Positions 34,791 through 44,861 of a DNA stretch of 64,000 bases are shown piece by piece; within the stretch, counting starts at the first letter, position 1; every line of letters starts with the position of its first letter. A program made the position numbers and the translations under genes. The stretch comes from Datnioides undecimradiatus (Eukaryota; Chordata; Actinopteri; Lobotiformes; Datnioididae). The notes beneath the pieces were generated by a model. That model did no database searches. It worked only from the letters and a program-made list of their open reading frames with translations, and had not been told where the DNA came from. The DNA lies in assembly GCA_008933995.1 (NCBI GenBank), contig WARS01000010.1, positions 14,123,210 through 14,187,209 of the forward strand. The letters run 5' to 3'.

Positions 34791-35937
34791 GTAGTTTCAC
34801 TGTCTCTGCACTCTGAACAGTCCTCTCTCAATCTGTTTCTTAGACAGCCACAACACACACAGTGGACATTTCACTTTGCACAATGCCCATTCTGTTTGTG
34901 TGATGCCTGAAAATCAGCCAAACACTGCGTCCTTCACATTGTCATGTCCAACTTTTAACAATGTGTCCACACACATAGCTCCATAGTATTCTGACAAGGG
35001 AACTTTGAATCCTGACTTTGCGACTTATTTAGCCATAAAGGATCAATGCTCTGTTCCTTTCTTCAGCACCACATCATGAGAAAATGGTTTCTGACAGCGG
35101 CGACAGTCATACCTTATAACTTATGTGTGATTGTACCATCCTTTGGAAATCAAGTGTTTTTCTCTCCCACACATATAAAATATATGTACAATGTGTAACC
35201 ATCAAGAAAGAAAGGAAGAAGGAAGGCAAGGTGAAAGTCTTCACAGGGTTAACTTCCACCAAAAAGCAGTGCTTGAAAGCATTTCAGCCCCTTTCAAAAA
35301 CACATTCAGGTCTATGTAATATTTACTAAAACACTGACATAATGTTTAATAAGCTGACTAAAGTTATTACTCACATACATAAGCAGGAACGAAGTACAAA
35401 CTCCAAACAATGTCCCAAATAACTTCACAATAGTCTTTCCACAATCCACATAGCTTCATGGCTAAGACACTTCATCAACCAGTAGCTTCAGTTCAATCAG
35501 AAGGATGGAATCCAAGCTACATTCTTACCCTCTGTTTATGAATATTCTTTTTTGCTGTATGCAACCATGATTTTGCACCAGTACCCATCAGTGACTCATA
35601 ATGGTGCTATTAAACTGTAAATCTGTTCTCCTCTCTGCTGCTATGCAAATGGCATCCATCGAATTATACATTTCTGAATACAGTACTTACTGACCTTTAG
35701 GCTGATGTTGGATCTACATGTCTCAGAAGACTTAGAATGACATACAGTTGTAGATCGCATCCAATTCTTCATGGGGCTGGTGGAGTAGCACTTGCCTGTC
35801 TCTATACAGTGTTCTCCATCAGAGAAGCCAGATGTCTTTTGTTTCAGCTTCAAGACTGCAGCATTACTCCAGTACCGGGCCCTCATCACAGAGTACAACC
35901 CAGAAACGTAAAGCCAGTGAAAGAATGAAGCTGGTTT
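34791..35937. other. Non-coding DNA, no gene seen
   Basis: The minus frame at 35641-35955 (104 codons; contains SDGEHCIETGKCYSTSPMKN) is Cys/Ser-rich. It has no splice acceptor with a pyrimidine tract and no recognised domain, so I do not call it. Confidence 0.5.
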
Positions 35938-36001
35938 GTCAGATCCAGAGGACATACTGGTTGCTTTCTGTCAGATCCAGAGGACTTACTGGTTGCTTTC
36001 T
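35938..36001. repeat. 32-bp tandem duplication
   Basis: Two head-to-tail copies (35938-35969, 35970-36001) of a unit starting 'gtcagatccagaggac'. They differ at one base (catact/cttact). Confidence 0.98.
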
Positions 36002-36349
36002 CTGGCATTTGTTAGGTTGTGCACTGTAAATTTTTCTTCCAGGCTCAGACTGTCCGAGGAGACCTCCGCTTCACTAATCAGAGGTGTCTGAGAGAGGAAA
36101 TTTCACTCAGCCAACTAGAATCGTTGTGGTGGTGGTGGTATTTCGGGGTCTCCATCATAGCAAATTGCTTGCTGGACTTGGCAATGGTGACTCCTTTTGC
36201 TATCGAAGCTATCATTGAACATTTTATCATTGTAGCTGTTGTACTGAATAGCATGTATACACAGAGGTTAAATATGTCATATAGTACATGGTAGCCAATC
36301 ACAGGGACAGAAGAATGTCATCATGCCTTACTGATATCTCCAATGTATG
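36002..36349. other. Non-coding DNA, no gene seen
   Basis: A (GGT)n-like run lies at 36127-36139. No recognised element upstream of the LINE fragment. Confidence 0.55.
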
Positions 36350-36772
36350 TAAGAACACCACCTCCAGCTCAACCTATCTAAGACTGAGCTCCTGGTCATC
36401 CCAGCAAAACCTTCTATACAACACTGGATTAACATCCAGCTTGCCTCAACTCCTCTCATTCCCCCAAAGTTGGCCTGACACCTCTGTCATTCCTAAGTGG
36501 TGGAATGAGTTTAAAAACTCTATTTTGATCTGCACAGTCCCTCACAACCTTCAAGAAACTTCTAAAGACCCTATTGTTTTCACAACACCTGCTCACGTTA
36601 TCATGCTCTATTACTTCCTATGGACTTAACATCTAGCGTTCCCTGTCGACACCTGTGTCCTGTTAGACTCAAAACACTTCTTAGCACTTGTCCGAGTTGT
36701 GTTGTACTTATTCTATACATACATCTCTTTAGATAAAAGCATTTGCCAAATGACAATTTAGAATTGTAGAGT
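36350..36772 (+). mobile_element. LINE 3'-end fragment, 'gataaaagca...aaatgac' tail type
   Basis: Peptide pieces in LINE order: LQLN...KTELLVIPAKPS at about 36363-36412, VIPKWWNEFKNS at about 36490, and TFKKLLKTLLF (a C-terminal signature of CR1/L2/Rex1-type ORF2) at about 36548. They are separated by frameshifts and a large deletion. The 3' end 'ctctttagataaaagcatttgccaaatgacaa' is the characteristic tail of one group of fish LINEs, different from the tail of the neighbouring element. Severely 5'-truncated and non-functional. Confidence 0.8.
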
Positions 36773-37205
36773 TGTAGGAAGACAATTGACGCCTGGCTTG
36801 TCCAAAAGATAGTGCTTTAAAAGCAATTATAGTCCCACATTGTCCTCCAATGCTCTTTTTCACATTTGAAACCTCCCCTTATCCGAATATCCCATGCCAG
36901 CATCTCGGTATTTGATGCTGACAATTTGCAAGACTCAGTTAGGGTATGAGTTCGGTTCTGTGTTGGTGTTAGGGGTTTGGTTCTTGGTGTCATTGATGGC
37001 TTTTGGCCCTCTGTCCATTTCGCTGAGAAATCCATCCATCCACCCATCCATCCATCCATCCAAGTGAACCATTTAAGCTGAGTCTTCCAGATGTGAAAAA
37101 AGAGGCCTGAGAGGGAAGTTGATGCATCAGATCAGGAGGGTATTCAGATTGTCTTTGAATTCCTCCCTTAGTGGCAATGGAGAACTCTACTGCAGGATTC
37201 TGCAG
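36773..37205. other. Spacer with (ATCC)n
   Basis: Plain sequence. 37028-37062 is an imperfect (ATCC)n tract. Confidence 0.6.
37028..37062. repeat. (ATCC)n microsatellite
   Basis: Tetranucleotide ATCC units with one ACCC variant. Confidence 0.93.
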
Positions 37206-37315
37206 GTATATCAGAATCAGAATCACAATAAGAATCAGAATCACAATCAGCTCTATTTTGCCAACTATGCTCACACATACAAGGAATTTGACTCCTGTTT
37301 TGCTGTACAATAACA
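37206..37315 (-). mobile_element. Retroelement 3' end with (AGAATC)n tail, reverse orientation
   Basis: Repeated 'agaatcagaatcacaat' units pass into 'ctattttgccaactatgctcacacatacaaggaatttgac'. In fish genomes the phrase 'attgccaagtatg...acatacaaggaatttg' behind a short (GATTCT)n tail is the end of a dispersed retroelement, here in minus orientation. The body is missing. Confidence 0.65.
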
Positions 37316-37340
37316 GTACTATTGTTTACAACATACAACA

Positions 37341-37359
37341 TTTATATATATATATGTAA

Positions 37360-37400
<41 letters not shown>
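37341..37400. repeat. Compound (TA)n/(CA)n microsatellite
   Basis: AT-rich TA units pass into about 17 CA units at 37366-37400. Confidence 0.96.
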
Positions 37401-37404
<4 letters not shown>

Positions 37405-37482
37405 ATGATGGGGGTGGAAACATGGCACAAACTACTTGAACAGTGCCCGAAGGCACACACTGTTATGGTTTTATGTTATGGT

Positions 37483-37983
37483 ATGATTAGGAGTATGCTG
37501 TCCAAAAGTGATGCCGAAAAGCTAGTCCATGCATTTGTTACCTCAAGGCTGGACTATTGTAATTCCTTGCTGTCGGGTTGTCTAACTAGCTCACTGTGAG
37601 ACCTCCAGCTCATCCAAAATGCTGCTGCGAGGGTTCTGATGGGAATTAGCAGGAGAGATCATATTCATCTTCATTGGCTCCCTGTAAAGTCCAGAATAGA
37701 TTTTAAAGTCCTTCTTCTTACCTACAAGGCCCTTAATGGCCAAGCTGCATTGTACTTCAATGAGATGCTAACTCCTTATTACCCCAACAGATCACTTCGC
37801 TGCCAGAGTGCAGGTTTGCTTGTGGTTCCCAGAATCTCCAAAAGTAGAATGGGAGGCCGAGCCTTTAGCTATCAGGCTCCTCTCCTGTGGAACCAGCTGC
37901 CAGTCTGGGTCCGAGAGGCAGACACCCTCTCTACTTTTAAAGTAAGGCTTAAAACCTTCTTGTTTGACAAAGCTTACAGCTAG
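37483..37983 (+). pseudogene. Truncated L2-like LINE ORF2 C-terminus
   Basis: This encodes the C-terminal part of a non-LTR retrotransposon polyprotein, downstream of the catalytic reverse-transcriptase motifs. It starts MLSKSDAEKLVHAFVTSRLD and continues NAAARVLMGISRR, HLHWLPVKSRIDFKVLLLTY, RAFSYQAPLLWNQLP and LSTFKVRLKTFLFDKAYS to a TAG at 37981. The frame is continuous over about 166 codons except for one TGA at 37597-37599, and a few residues are missing before HLHWLP. Everything N-terminal is lost, so it cannot encode an active enzyme. Frame preservation suggests a fairly recent insertion. Clade named from motif and tail resemblance. Confidence 0.9.
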
Positions 37984-38420
37984 CTCTAGTTACCATGCCA
38001 ACTACACCCATAGTCTAAACTACCCCTCCATGCCATCCCTTAGTTATGCTGCTATAGGCCGAGGCTGCTGGGGGACGTCCCATAATTGTCTCCACACTCC
38101 TCCTCTCCGCTCTCTCTCCTCAAACTCATTTTAACCATCACAGATTAACCATTAACTCTGTGTCCTCTCTCCCCTAGTGCTATGCTTGTTTCTCTCTGGT
38201 CTCTCTCTCTGTACCTCTCTACAGATACCTGTGGCTCCAGAGCTGAACATCTGATCTGTGGCTCCACCGACCTGCCCCGTGTCCTCTGCTGCCATTTGTT
38301 ATCATTATTCTATATTGTACTGTAAATAGTTCCCATAGTTAGGACTCTGTTGTCCTACCATTCTGCCGGTTGTCGTCTACAGTTATGTACTCCCTTATCT
38401 CTGTCTGTGACAAGATGTAT

Positions 38421-38467
38421 TTTCTCTCTCTCTCGGCCTCTTCTCTCTCTCTCTCTCTCTCTCTCTT
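38421..38467. repeat. (CT)n tract inside the LINE 3' UTR
   Basis: CT dinucleotides with a short 'cggcctctt' interruption. Confidence 0.93.
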
Positions 38468-38722
38468 TCCCCCTCTTTCCCCCCAACTGCTCAAGGCAGA
38501 TGTCCGTCCACCCTGATCCAGGATCTGCCCAAGGTTTCTGCCTGTTTAAAGGAAATTTTTCCTTGCCACTGTCGCCAAGTGCTTGCTCATGGTGGAACTG
38601 TTGGGTGTAATTAATAGTCATGAGTGTGGTCTAGACCCGCTCTGTTTGTAAGTGCCCTGAGATGACTTTTGTTGTGAATTGGCGCTATATAAATAAAATA
38701 TAATTGAATTGGATTGAATTTT

Positions 38723-39455
38723 GAGTTTCACTTCAGTTGTGTCCTGTCTTTAAATCAGTTTCCCCTATGTATTTTGATTTTCTTCAGTTCCTCTCTTTGT
38801 ATTTTCACTCCACTTGCAGTTGTCTGCCCCACCCTGATTACATTGACTGGTGTCTCGTTTTCATTCCTCCTCTAGTGTATTTAGCCGGTTTGTCCGCTCA
38901 TACCGTCACCATTGTGCGTTGTGCAAAGAGGGAGAAGGAGAACCCAAATTCAGTCACTGGAGACACAGGGAGTGAAGTACAAAGATGATTTCTTGAAAAC
39001 CAAAAGCACTAAACAAAAACTTACCGCAGGCAGAGACGGGAAAATCCAAACAAAGCAGTAAGTCAAAAAAGGGCAATCATCCAAAAACAAGGAAAGACAA
39101 GGAAGAAATCAGAAACCCACCGGCACAACAAGTAACGGTGAAAGGTACCAGGATGTGGGTGGAAATCACATCAACAGAATCTTCTCTGACTCCTTCTTCA
39201 ATCTCTTCTCAGAGCACTTTTTCATCGCAGAGCATTTCCTGATTTCACCTGATTTATATTGTGTTGGAGCTTTTATATATTTGTTTTGTTTGTCTTGACT
39301 TCTTTGACTGTCCTTTGCTGTTTTTTTGTTTTGAGATTTATGTTCTGTTTAATTTTGGATATTGTTTTTCTTACTGTTAAGTCATTTTTGCAAAGCACTT
39401 TAGAACATCGAGAAATAAAGGCTGTTACTACACTTACATGCCCAGACTGAAATTA
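38723..39455. repeat. Composite of non-autonomous repeats
   Basis: 38723-38890 and 39230-39420 are T-rich with phrases such as 'tttgttttgtttgtcttgac'. 38935-39125 is A-rich with 'agaacccaaattcagtcac' and 'caatcatccaaaaacaagg', like the element at 34339. The opposed strand bias suggests one or more related elements in opposite orientation. AATAAA at about 39413 ('gagaaataaaggctg') could be an old polyadenylation signal of a retroposed or element transcript. Confidence 0.5.
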
Positions 39456-42400
39456 ATGATGCGGTGACTGTGATTAACAGTTTACCTGCTGAGGCTGAAA
39501 CTTCAGCAACACTTAAGAACAGCTGTACTGTTGGTTTGTGAACTTCACTGCAGTCATCATTTGAGGATTAAGATTGAAATGACACCATTTTTATTAACCT
39601 CTCCTGTGTTTGCTGTGGTGGCAGGTCAGTGGGAGGACAGTGATGGAGTTTTAGTCTGGAAATGCAACTGAAACAAACAAACAAACAAAGGGGACGAAAA
39701 TAGGATTTTGACAAGTTGATTACACCTCTCTAGGAGCTGATGAAGAAATTTGAGAGATGGATCTGGAGTCAACTAATATCAGCTCAACATGAACTGGTAG
39801 AACCCGTGGCCAGTGGTGATCTCATTGCTTACTGTGTGTGTGTGTGTGTTTGTGTATAATAACATGCAATGAGGTTGCACAGTTGTAACATGGTGTGTGT
39901 TGCCACATGTGTCGCAGCGTGCACTCATGCATGTGAGTGTGTGCAGGGTTTTTGCAGATTTGCAGGCATTGCGCTTGTGTGTATCGCTGTGCTTTAATGT
40001 ACTGTTGCATTGATTCATTCTTCTGTTAGCTGCGCTTTGTGTGAGTTGTGCAAATGCATTTGTGAGTGTGTGTCTCTCCTGGTGTATTCGTAAGTGTGTT
40101 TGCACGTGTGTGTGTGTGCTCACAAGATGTCCTGTTTCGCGGTGTATGTGTCTTGGTGGTTTTTGAAGTGCTGTACGTGTTTGCTTGCGCACAATACGCG
40201 CGCGTGTTTGTGTGTGTATGCATGTTTTTTTGTGCTGCAGCTGGGATGCAGGAGATGGGCTGTAATAAGAGTTTTGAGGGCCTCCTTCAGGCAGACACAT
40301 CAAAATGCAAATGGGAGAGGCAGCCATTTCCAGTTCAAGACTCAATGCTCTGATGTATTCTGACCAATTGTGCTGGTGTGAGAGGTTCTGTGTGTGGCTG
40401 CGGGGCTCCTGCAGCTATAGAGTTTAAACAAGCACGTCAGGCCGTGGCCATATTTCCATGTAGCTACACTGTATGATTCTTGTTAAAATGGCTAGCTAGC
40501 TTCTGTTTGACACCGCTGTGCTCGTAAACAGCTGTGTGAATAAAAACAACACAACAGAATTTGGCATTTAACAAGCTTTTGCAACTTTGTCATCATTGAC
40601 ATTTAACCACCAAATACACTGAACTCTGCGAGGCACTCCCCTTTTCATTTCGATATTGACAGAAAACAGACATTTAACTGCAAAGAATACAGGAGTTTCA
40701 TGACTTTCAGCCTTCCTCAGACTACAGCAGCCCCCGCATTCACCACTGCTGACAATCAAAGGAGAAATCCAGTCTGGGGCTGTGGTCTATACCAGCGTTT
40801 GGCCCAGATTATCTGGGAATGTGAGCAAATTGGTCATAGATCCAATTTTAGACCTCCGGAGCTACTCGGAGGCTCATCAGGACCACCCTGATAACTGAGG
40901 GGGCGTGGATGTATCCATATAAAATAAGTGTACACAAGAGACATGTCAATTGCAAACAAACAAACAGGCGTTTGGCTGCATTAGCTGATTATAAAATGGA
41001 TTGTAGGACTGCAGTCTGATTCTGGCTTTACATGACAATTCAATGTTTTCTGATTGTGGTAGCATTTTTCTTTTATTTTACCAGTTTCAGTGCAAGTTCC
41101 TGTTTTAGTTATAAAGTGAGTTTTTTTTAGGTTTTGTTGAACATTTTAGAATACTACTGATGTGTTTTCATTTGTCTTTTGTATTAATTATTAGAAGCAA
41201 CCAATTATTCCTAAAACAGGTCCGGGTTTACATTGCAGTGGAAGGTCATCTACTGCATGTCCAAAGGCTTTGAATCGAGATAAAGTCCAGCTTATCATGA
41301 ATCACACCCATTGCAAACCTATGATGTAGATTAATGAGAACCTCCACAGATATCCACTGCCTATCTAAATATAATCAAATGTTGCGTACATGCTTTTATT
41401 GTTAAAAGAAACAGTCACACACACAGGTGTTTGGTTCAGTTGTGTGCACCAACGTCATAATGGAAAGCCCTACATTAAAGTGTAGAACTTGACAACACGA
41501 GTGAACACAACTACAGTTTTTCAGCTTTAATGAGTTGACTTCCATCACAATGATTTGGGGAAGATCGTGATTTGGTTCAGTGAAAGCAAAAAGTCCCAGC
41601 TGAACATGTCTGTGCATAAATACAGAGTGTTTCTCTCAAACCTTAACCTTAAGTAATGGCAATGCCCAAACATTACCTTAAAAAATAAATAACCGTAATA
41701 AAATTATTATGGTTATAGAAACCAAAATTCAGTCAGGATGTTGTTTTCCTAAAACTTTTTTCTATTTGCTTTTGCAGCACATTTGGCCTGCAGCTGTATT
41801 AGAAAATTCCGAAAATTACCCCCCAAAAATTCATTACTTTCTCCCATTTGAGCTATATTACCAGGTCTTGTTAGATCACTGATTCTGGTAAAATTACTTG
41901 TAGTTGTGGCAAAAGATTTCTGACATCCCAACCTACCACAACTGGTAACCTACGACCAGCAACAACCACGTCAGACAGTTATAACATCTATATTTCACTA
42001 TGCACAGAACATCTCCAGCTGGACTGATCAAAGGCCGGGTCTGTCCGCAGGCCTACCCCGTTGGCTTTACGGAGGCTGAGATAAGTCTCAACTGTTGAGC
42101 AGAGAGAGGGAAAAAAACAAATATCGTGAGGCAAAACATGAACTATACGTGTCAAAGGAGGCGCCTTCTCCCTGCTGAAATGGCAGACTCTACACACAGG
42201 CCGGCTTCAAAACTCACAGCTTGACATTTGTGTTTGTTTGGCTTTGGTAGAAAACTGTTAAGTACATGTAGTGAGAGCCTGTGGTTGTATGTATGTGTTA
42301 AAAGTCTTTCAGGTCTGTCATTTAACAGGGCTTTATGTGTATACGTGCATATTATTCAACCCTAAATGAGCCACGTTCATTGACCATTGCAAGTTAATAA

Positions 42401-42487
42401 TCACATGGATTCAATGGCTACACAGAAGGCAGAAAAAACACATTTAACATCTCAATTTGGGAAATAGTTTACAGTTTACATCACAAT
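39456..42487. other. Non-coding DNA with TG tracts
   Basis: 39833-39850 and 40068-40118 are imperfect TG tracts. The 188-codon minus frame at 39779-40345 (His/Thr-rich) and the plus frames opposite are their translations. 40915-42480 is plain AT-rich DNA with no gene seen. Confidence 0.6.
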
Positions 42488-42735
42488 ATCGGCATTGACT
42501 TTAAAATTGTATTACTCTCTTTTAAAGCCCCAAATGGCCCTGCTCCAAAATACATCTCAGACTTATTGACCTGCCGTAACCTCTAGGCCATTAAGATCTG
42601 TGGATGGAGCCCTGCTGGGAACACCCAGGTCACGGTTTGTGACTAAGGATTCACACTGTGGAATTCTGTGCTTTATGAAATCATGAGATGTATGATTTAA
42701 TTGATTTTATCTATAAAGTGCCTTATGAATGAAGC
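42488..42735 (+). mobile_element. Degraded LINE ORF2 C-terminal fragment
   Basis: The plus strand reads LKIVLLSFKAPNGPAPKYIS at about 42500 and then continues DLLTC. This matches the 'FKVLLLTFKALHGLAPKYISDLL' region of L2-like LINEs, followed by stops and 'ctataaagtgccttatgaatg', a degenerate tail. About 60 residues are alignable. Confidence 0.7.
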
Positions 42736-43944
42736 TTAGTAACACTACTTGCTTTTGAGCAGAAACATGCTGCATGTGATGATTTACTGTAATAAGGCCA
42801 GTGTGTATAGTGTACTTAGCAGCTGAGGCATTGCACAGTCTCCTGAAGCCGCTGTCACTGGACCGGACTGATCTCCGTGCTGAGTCATTGCTTTGAAAGT
42901 ATTGGAAAAACTGAAAATAACCGTCAGCTCAGAATTGATTTAATCCCATTTTAACTAACAGGGAGACTTAGCATATCAGTCAACACCTAGCTGTGGTATC
43001 CAGGCTCAGTCATCCAGCGGTGTTTGTCAGCCGGCCATGCCCTGCTGCAAATAACACCTAGCAGGTTTTGCTTACATAAAATACTGCTGCAAGAGCTTCT
43101 TCATCAATATTTAATGCCCTCCGTCTCCCTGCTAGGACCATTCCCCCCCTCTGCCTACACTGCTGCTGGGATACAGGATGAGGACTATGGTAAGAGGAAG
43201 AAGAGAGGCTGCAGACAGAGGAATAAAAAGCGAGGCAGCAGAAAGAGCTAATTAACAACAGAGGAGAAAATGAGGTAAAACCACGCGAGGAGAGGCAAAG
43301 AGAAGCAAAGCAAGAGGAAGAGAAGAACAACCAAAGTGAGGACAGCTGAGACGGAAAAAAGAGAAGAAAGTGGAGAGTTTCTCCAGGACCTCGCAGCCGA
43401 CCCCGGTCTGCCGGCCTCACACTGACACTGCTGTCACAGAAAACTCATAAATAGCATTAAGAATGCATCAGAGCTGCGGTAGCCCTGCTCCTATTGTGAA
43501 CTGGGGATGAGAGTTATGTTGAGGAAAAGAATGGAGCACATCTATGAATTATTGACAGTGCTGTATCAAAAGCAGCAGGAGGATAATATTTTTGTTGTTT
43601 GGCGAGAAGCAAAAGCCGCCTGGCTAGGGCTGGAAACTGCCAGGCAAAACTGTCTGCCTTCACTTCTCCATCCAGAAATGTAGAACATCTCGAGGGAAAA
43701 TGCAGTTTTTGTTAGTATTTTTGACTGTATGAGTTGTTTACCGCTGTCCGCTGTGATAGTTTTCTTTCTTTTCTACATGACAGACAAATTCGCCGTCTGG
43801 AACCACAAATGCTCCGTTATCAGTCATGAGTTTGATATCATGCGCTGTAATGACGGAAGAATCCTTCACAAGTCATTCTGACTGGATGAAAGTCTGACAA
43901 GAAGTCCCAGAAAAACAGCCATGATGTGAAATTCACCTGAGTTC

Positions 43945-43969
43945 TTTTTTTTTTTTTTTTTTTTTTTTT
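43945..43969. repeat. (T)25 homopolymer
   Basis: Twenty-five T followed directly by ACAG. It could be read as a reversed poly-A tail or a pyrimidine tract. Confidence 0.97.
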
Positions 43970-44839
43970 ACAGATGAGCCTTGAGGTCACTGTGTTCTTG
44001 TCATCGACTGAACAGTCGATGGCTTTGCCTTTTATACCAGACTCATAAAGTGCCTCTCTTTTACTGCTGCACATCAATAACCCATGGCAACCGCATCGGC
44101 TTTGTTTCAGTTGCTGCCACGTCAGTCAACACGACTGAGACGAGTGAAGTGAAAGGGAAAGGCTTTAGCAAACACAGGTCCAGGCTGGAAGGTGTCCAGA
44201 TCTGAACCACTGGGCCTGTCCATCTTCCTAGATGCTATTCACCCTGTGTAACATCTGTAATTACCCCAGTAATGCACCTGACACACATAGAAGTCAACAG
44301 TCCCATCCCATGTATGGGGTTCTCAGGAGGAGCACCTCAGTGTGAGCATGTGTTCACATTCCTGTTTTGAGTGGTCATTGCTGGTGTACCATTCAGAACA
44401 GAGACATCTGACTCTGCATAACCAGGAGTGAGATTCTTCATGACCTGCCATGTTAGACCTGGACATGGTTCTAATTGATAATTCATAAAAATATTAACTT
44501 ATACTTAGTATTCTTCCTTTTGGCCCAGGAACTGGATTTTTTCAGTACGACAAATCCCAAACATACATCTTTTTTTGGAATTCCTCCTACATCCTCACAA
44601 AGAGCTGCAATATTAGAACTATTTTAGCTGACAAGTGTGCCAAAGCAAAATAACACAATGCAGGCTCAGTGGTGTGTCATGTTCCATCTGACTGCCAGTA
44701 AAATCCTGCTGCTTACTGGACCTCTTGCTCTTCCTCCCTGACTTCCTCTAAACTCTCTCGAGCAGTCAATTTGCTCACACAGAGCAAACATAAACCAGAG
44801 TTGTCAGACTTTGTTCTACTTGGTAAATGTCTGAGTGTT

Positions 44840-44861
44840 AAAAAAAAAAAAAAAAAAAAAA
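44840..44861. repeat. (A)22 homopolymer
   Basis: Uninterrupted A run, possibly the 3' end of an old retroposed sequence; no source was recognised. Confidence 0.97.

Larger units (their letters stand above)
37483..38722 (+). mobile_element. 5'-truncated L2-like LINE, 3' half
   Basis: After the ORF end at 37983 comes a long 3' UTR containing a CT-rich stretch (38165-38215, 38421-38480) and the fish-LINE phrases 'caaggtttctgcctg', 'tttttccttgccactgtcgcc' and 'aagtgcttgctcat'. It ends 'ttgttgtgaattggcgctatataaataaa' plus short ATTGAA-type repeats. The CA tract immediately upstream marks a low-complexity insertion boundary. The target-site duplication was not resolved. Confidence 0.9.

Noticed and set aside
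35641-35955. Cys/Ser-rich 104-codon minus frame resembling a secreted protein fragment
   Set aside because: No signal peptide, no acceptable acceptor and no recognised cysteine pattern.
39779-40345. 188-codon minus-strand open frame, the longest in the window
   Set aside because: His/Thr-rich translation of imperfect TG/CA repeats; no family resemblance.
43175-43188. 13-nt microexon between 'ggatacag' and 'gtaaga'
   Set aside because: Too short to judge, with an ordinary acceptor; such patterns recur by chance.
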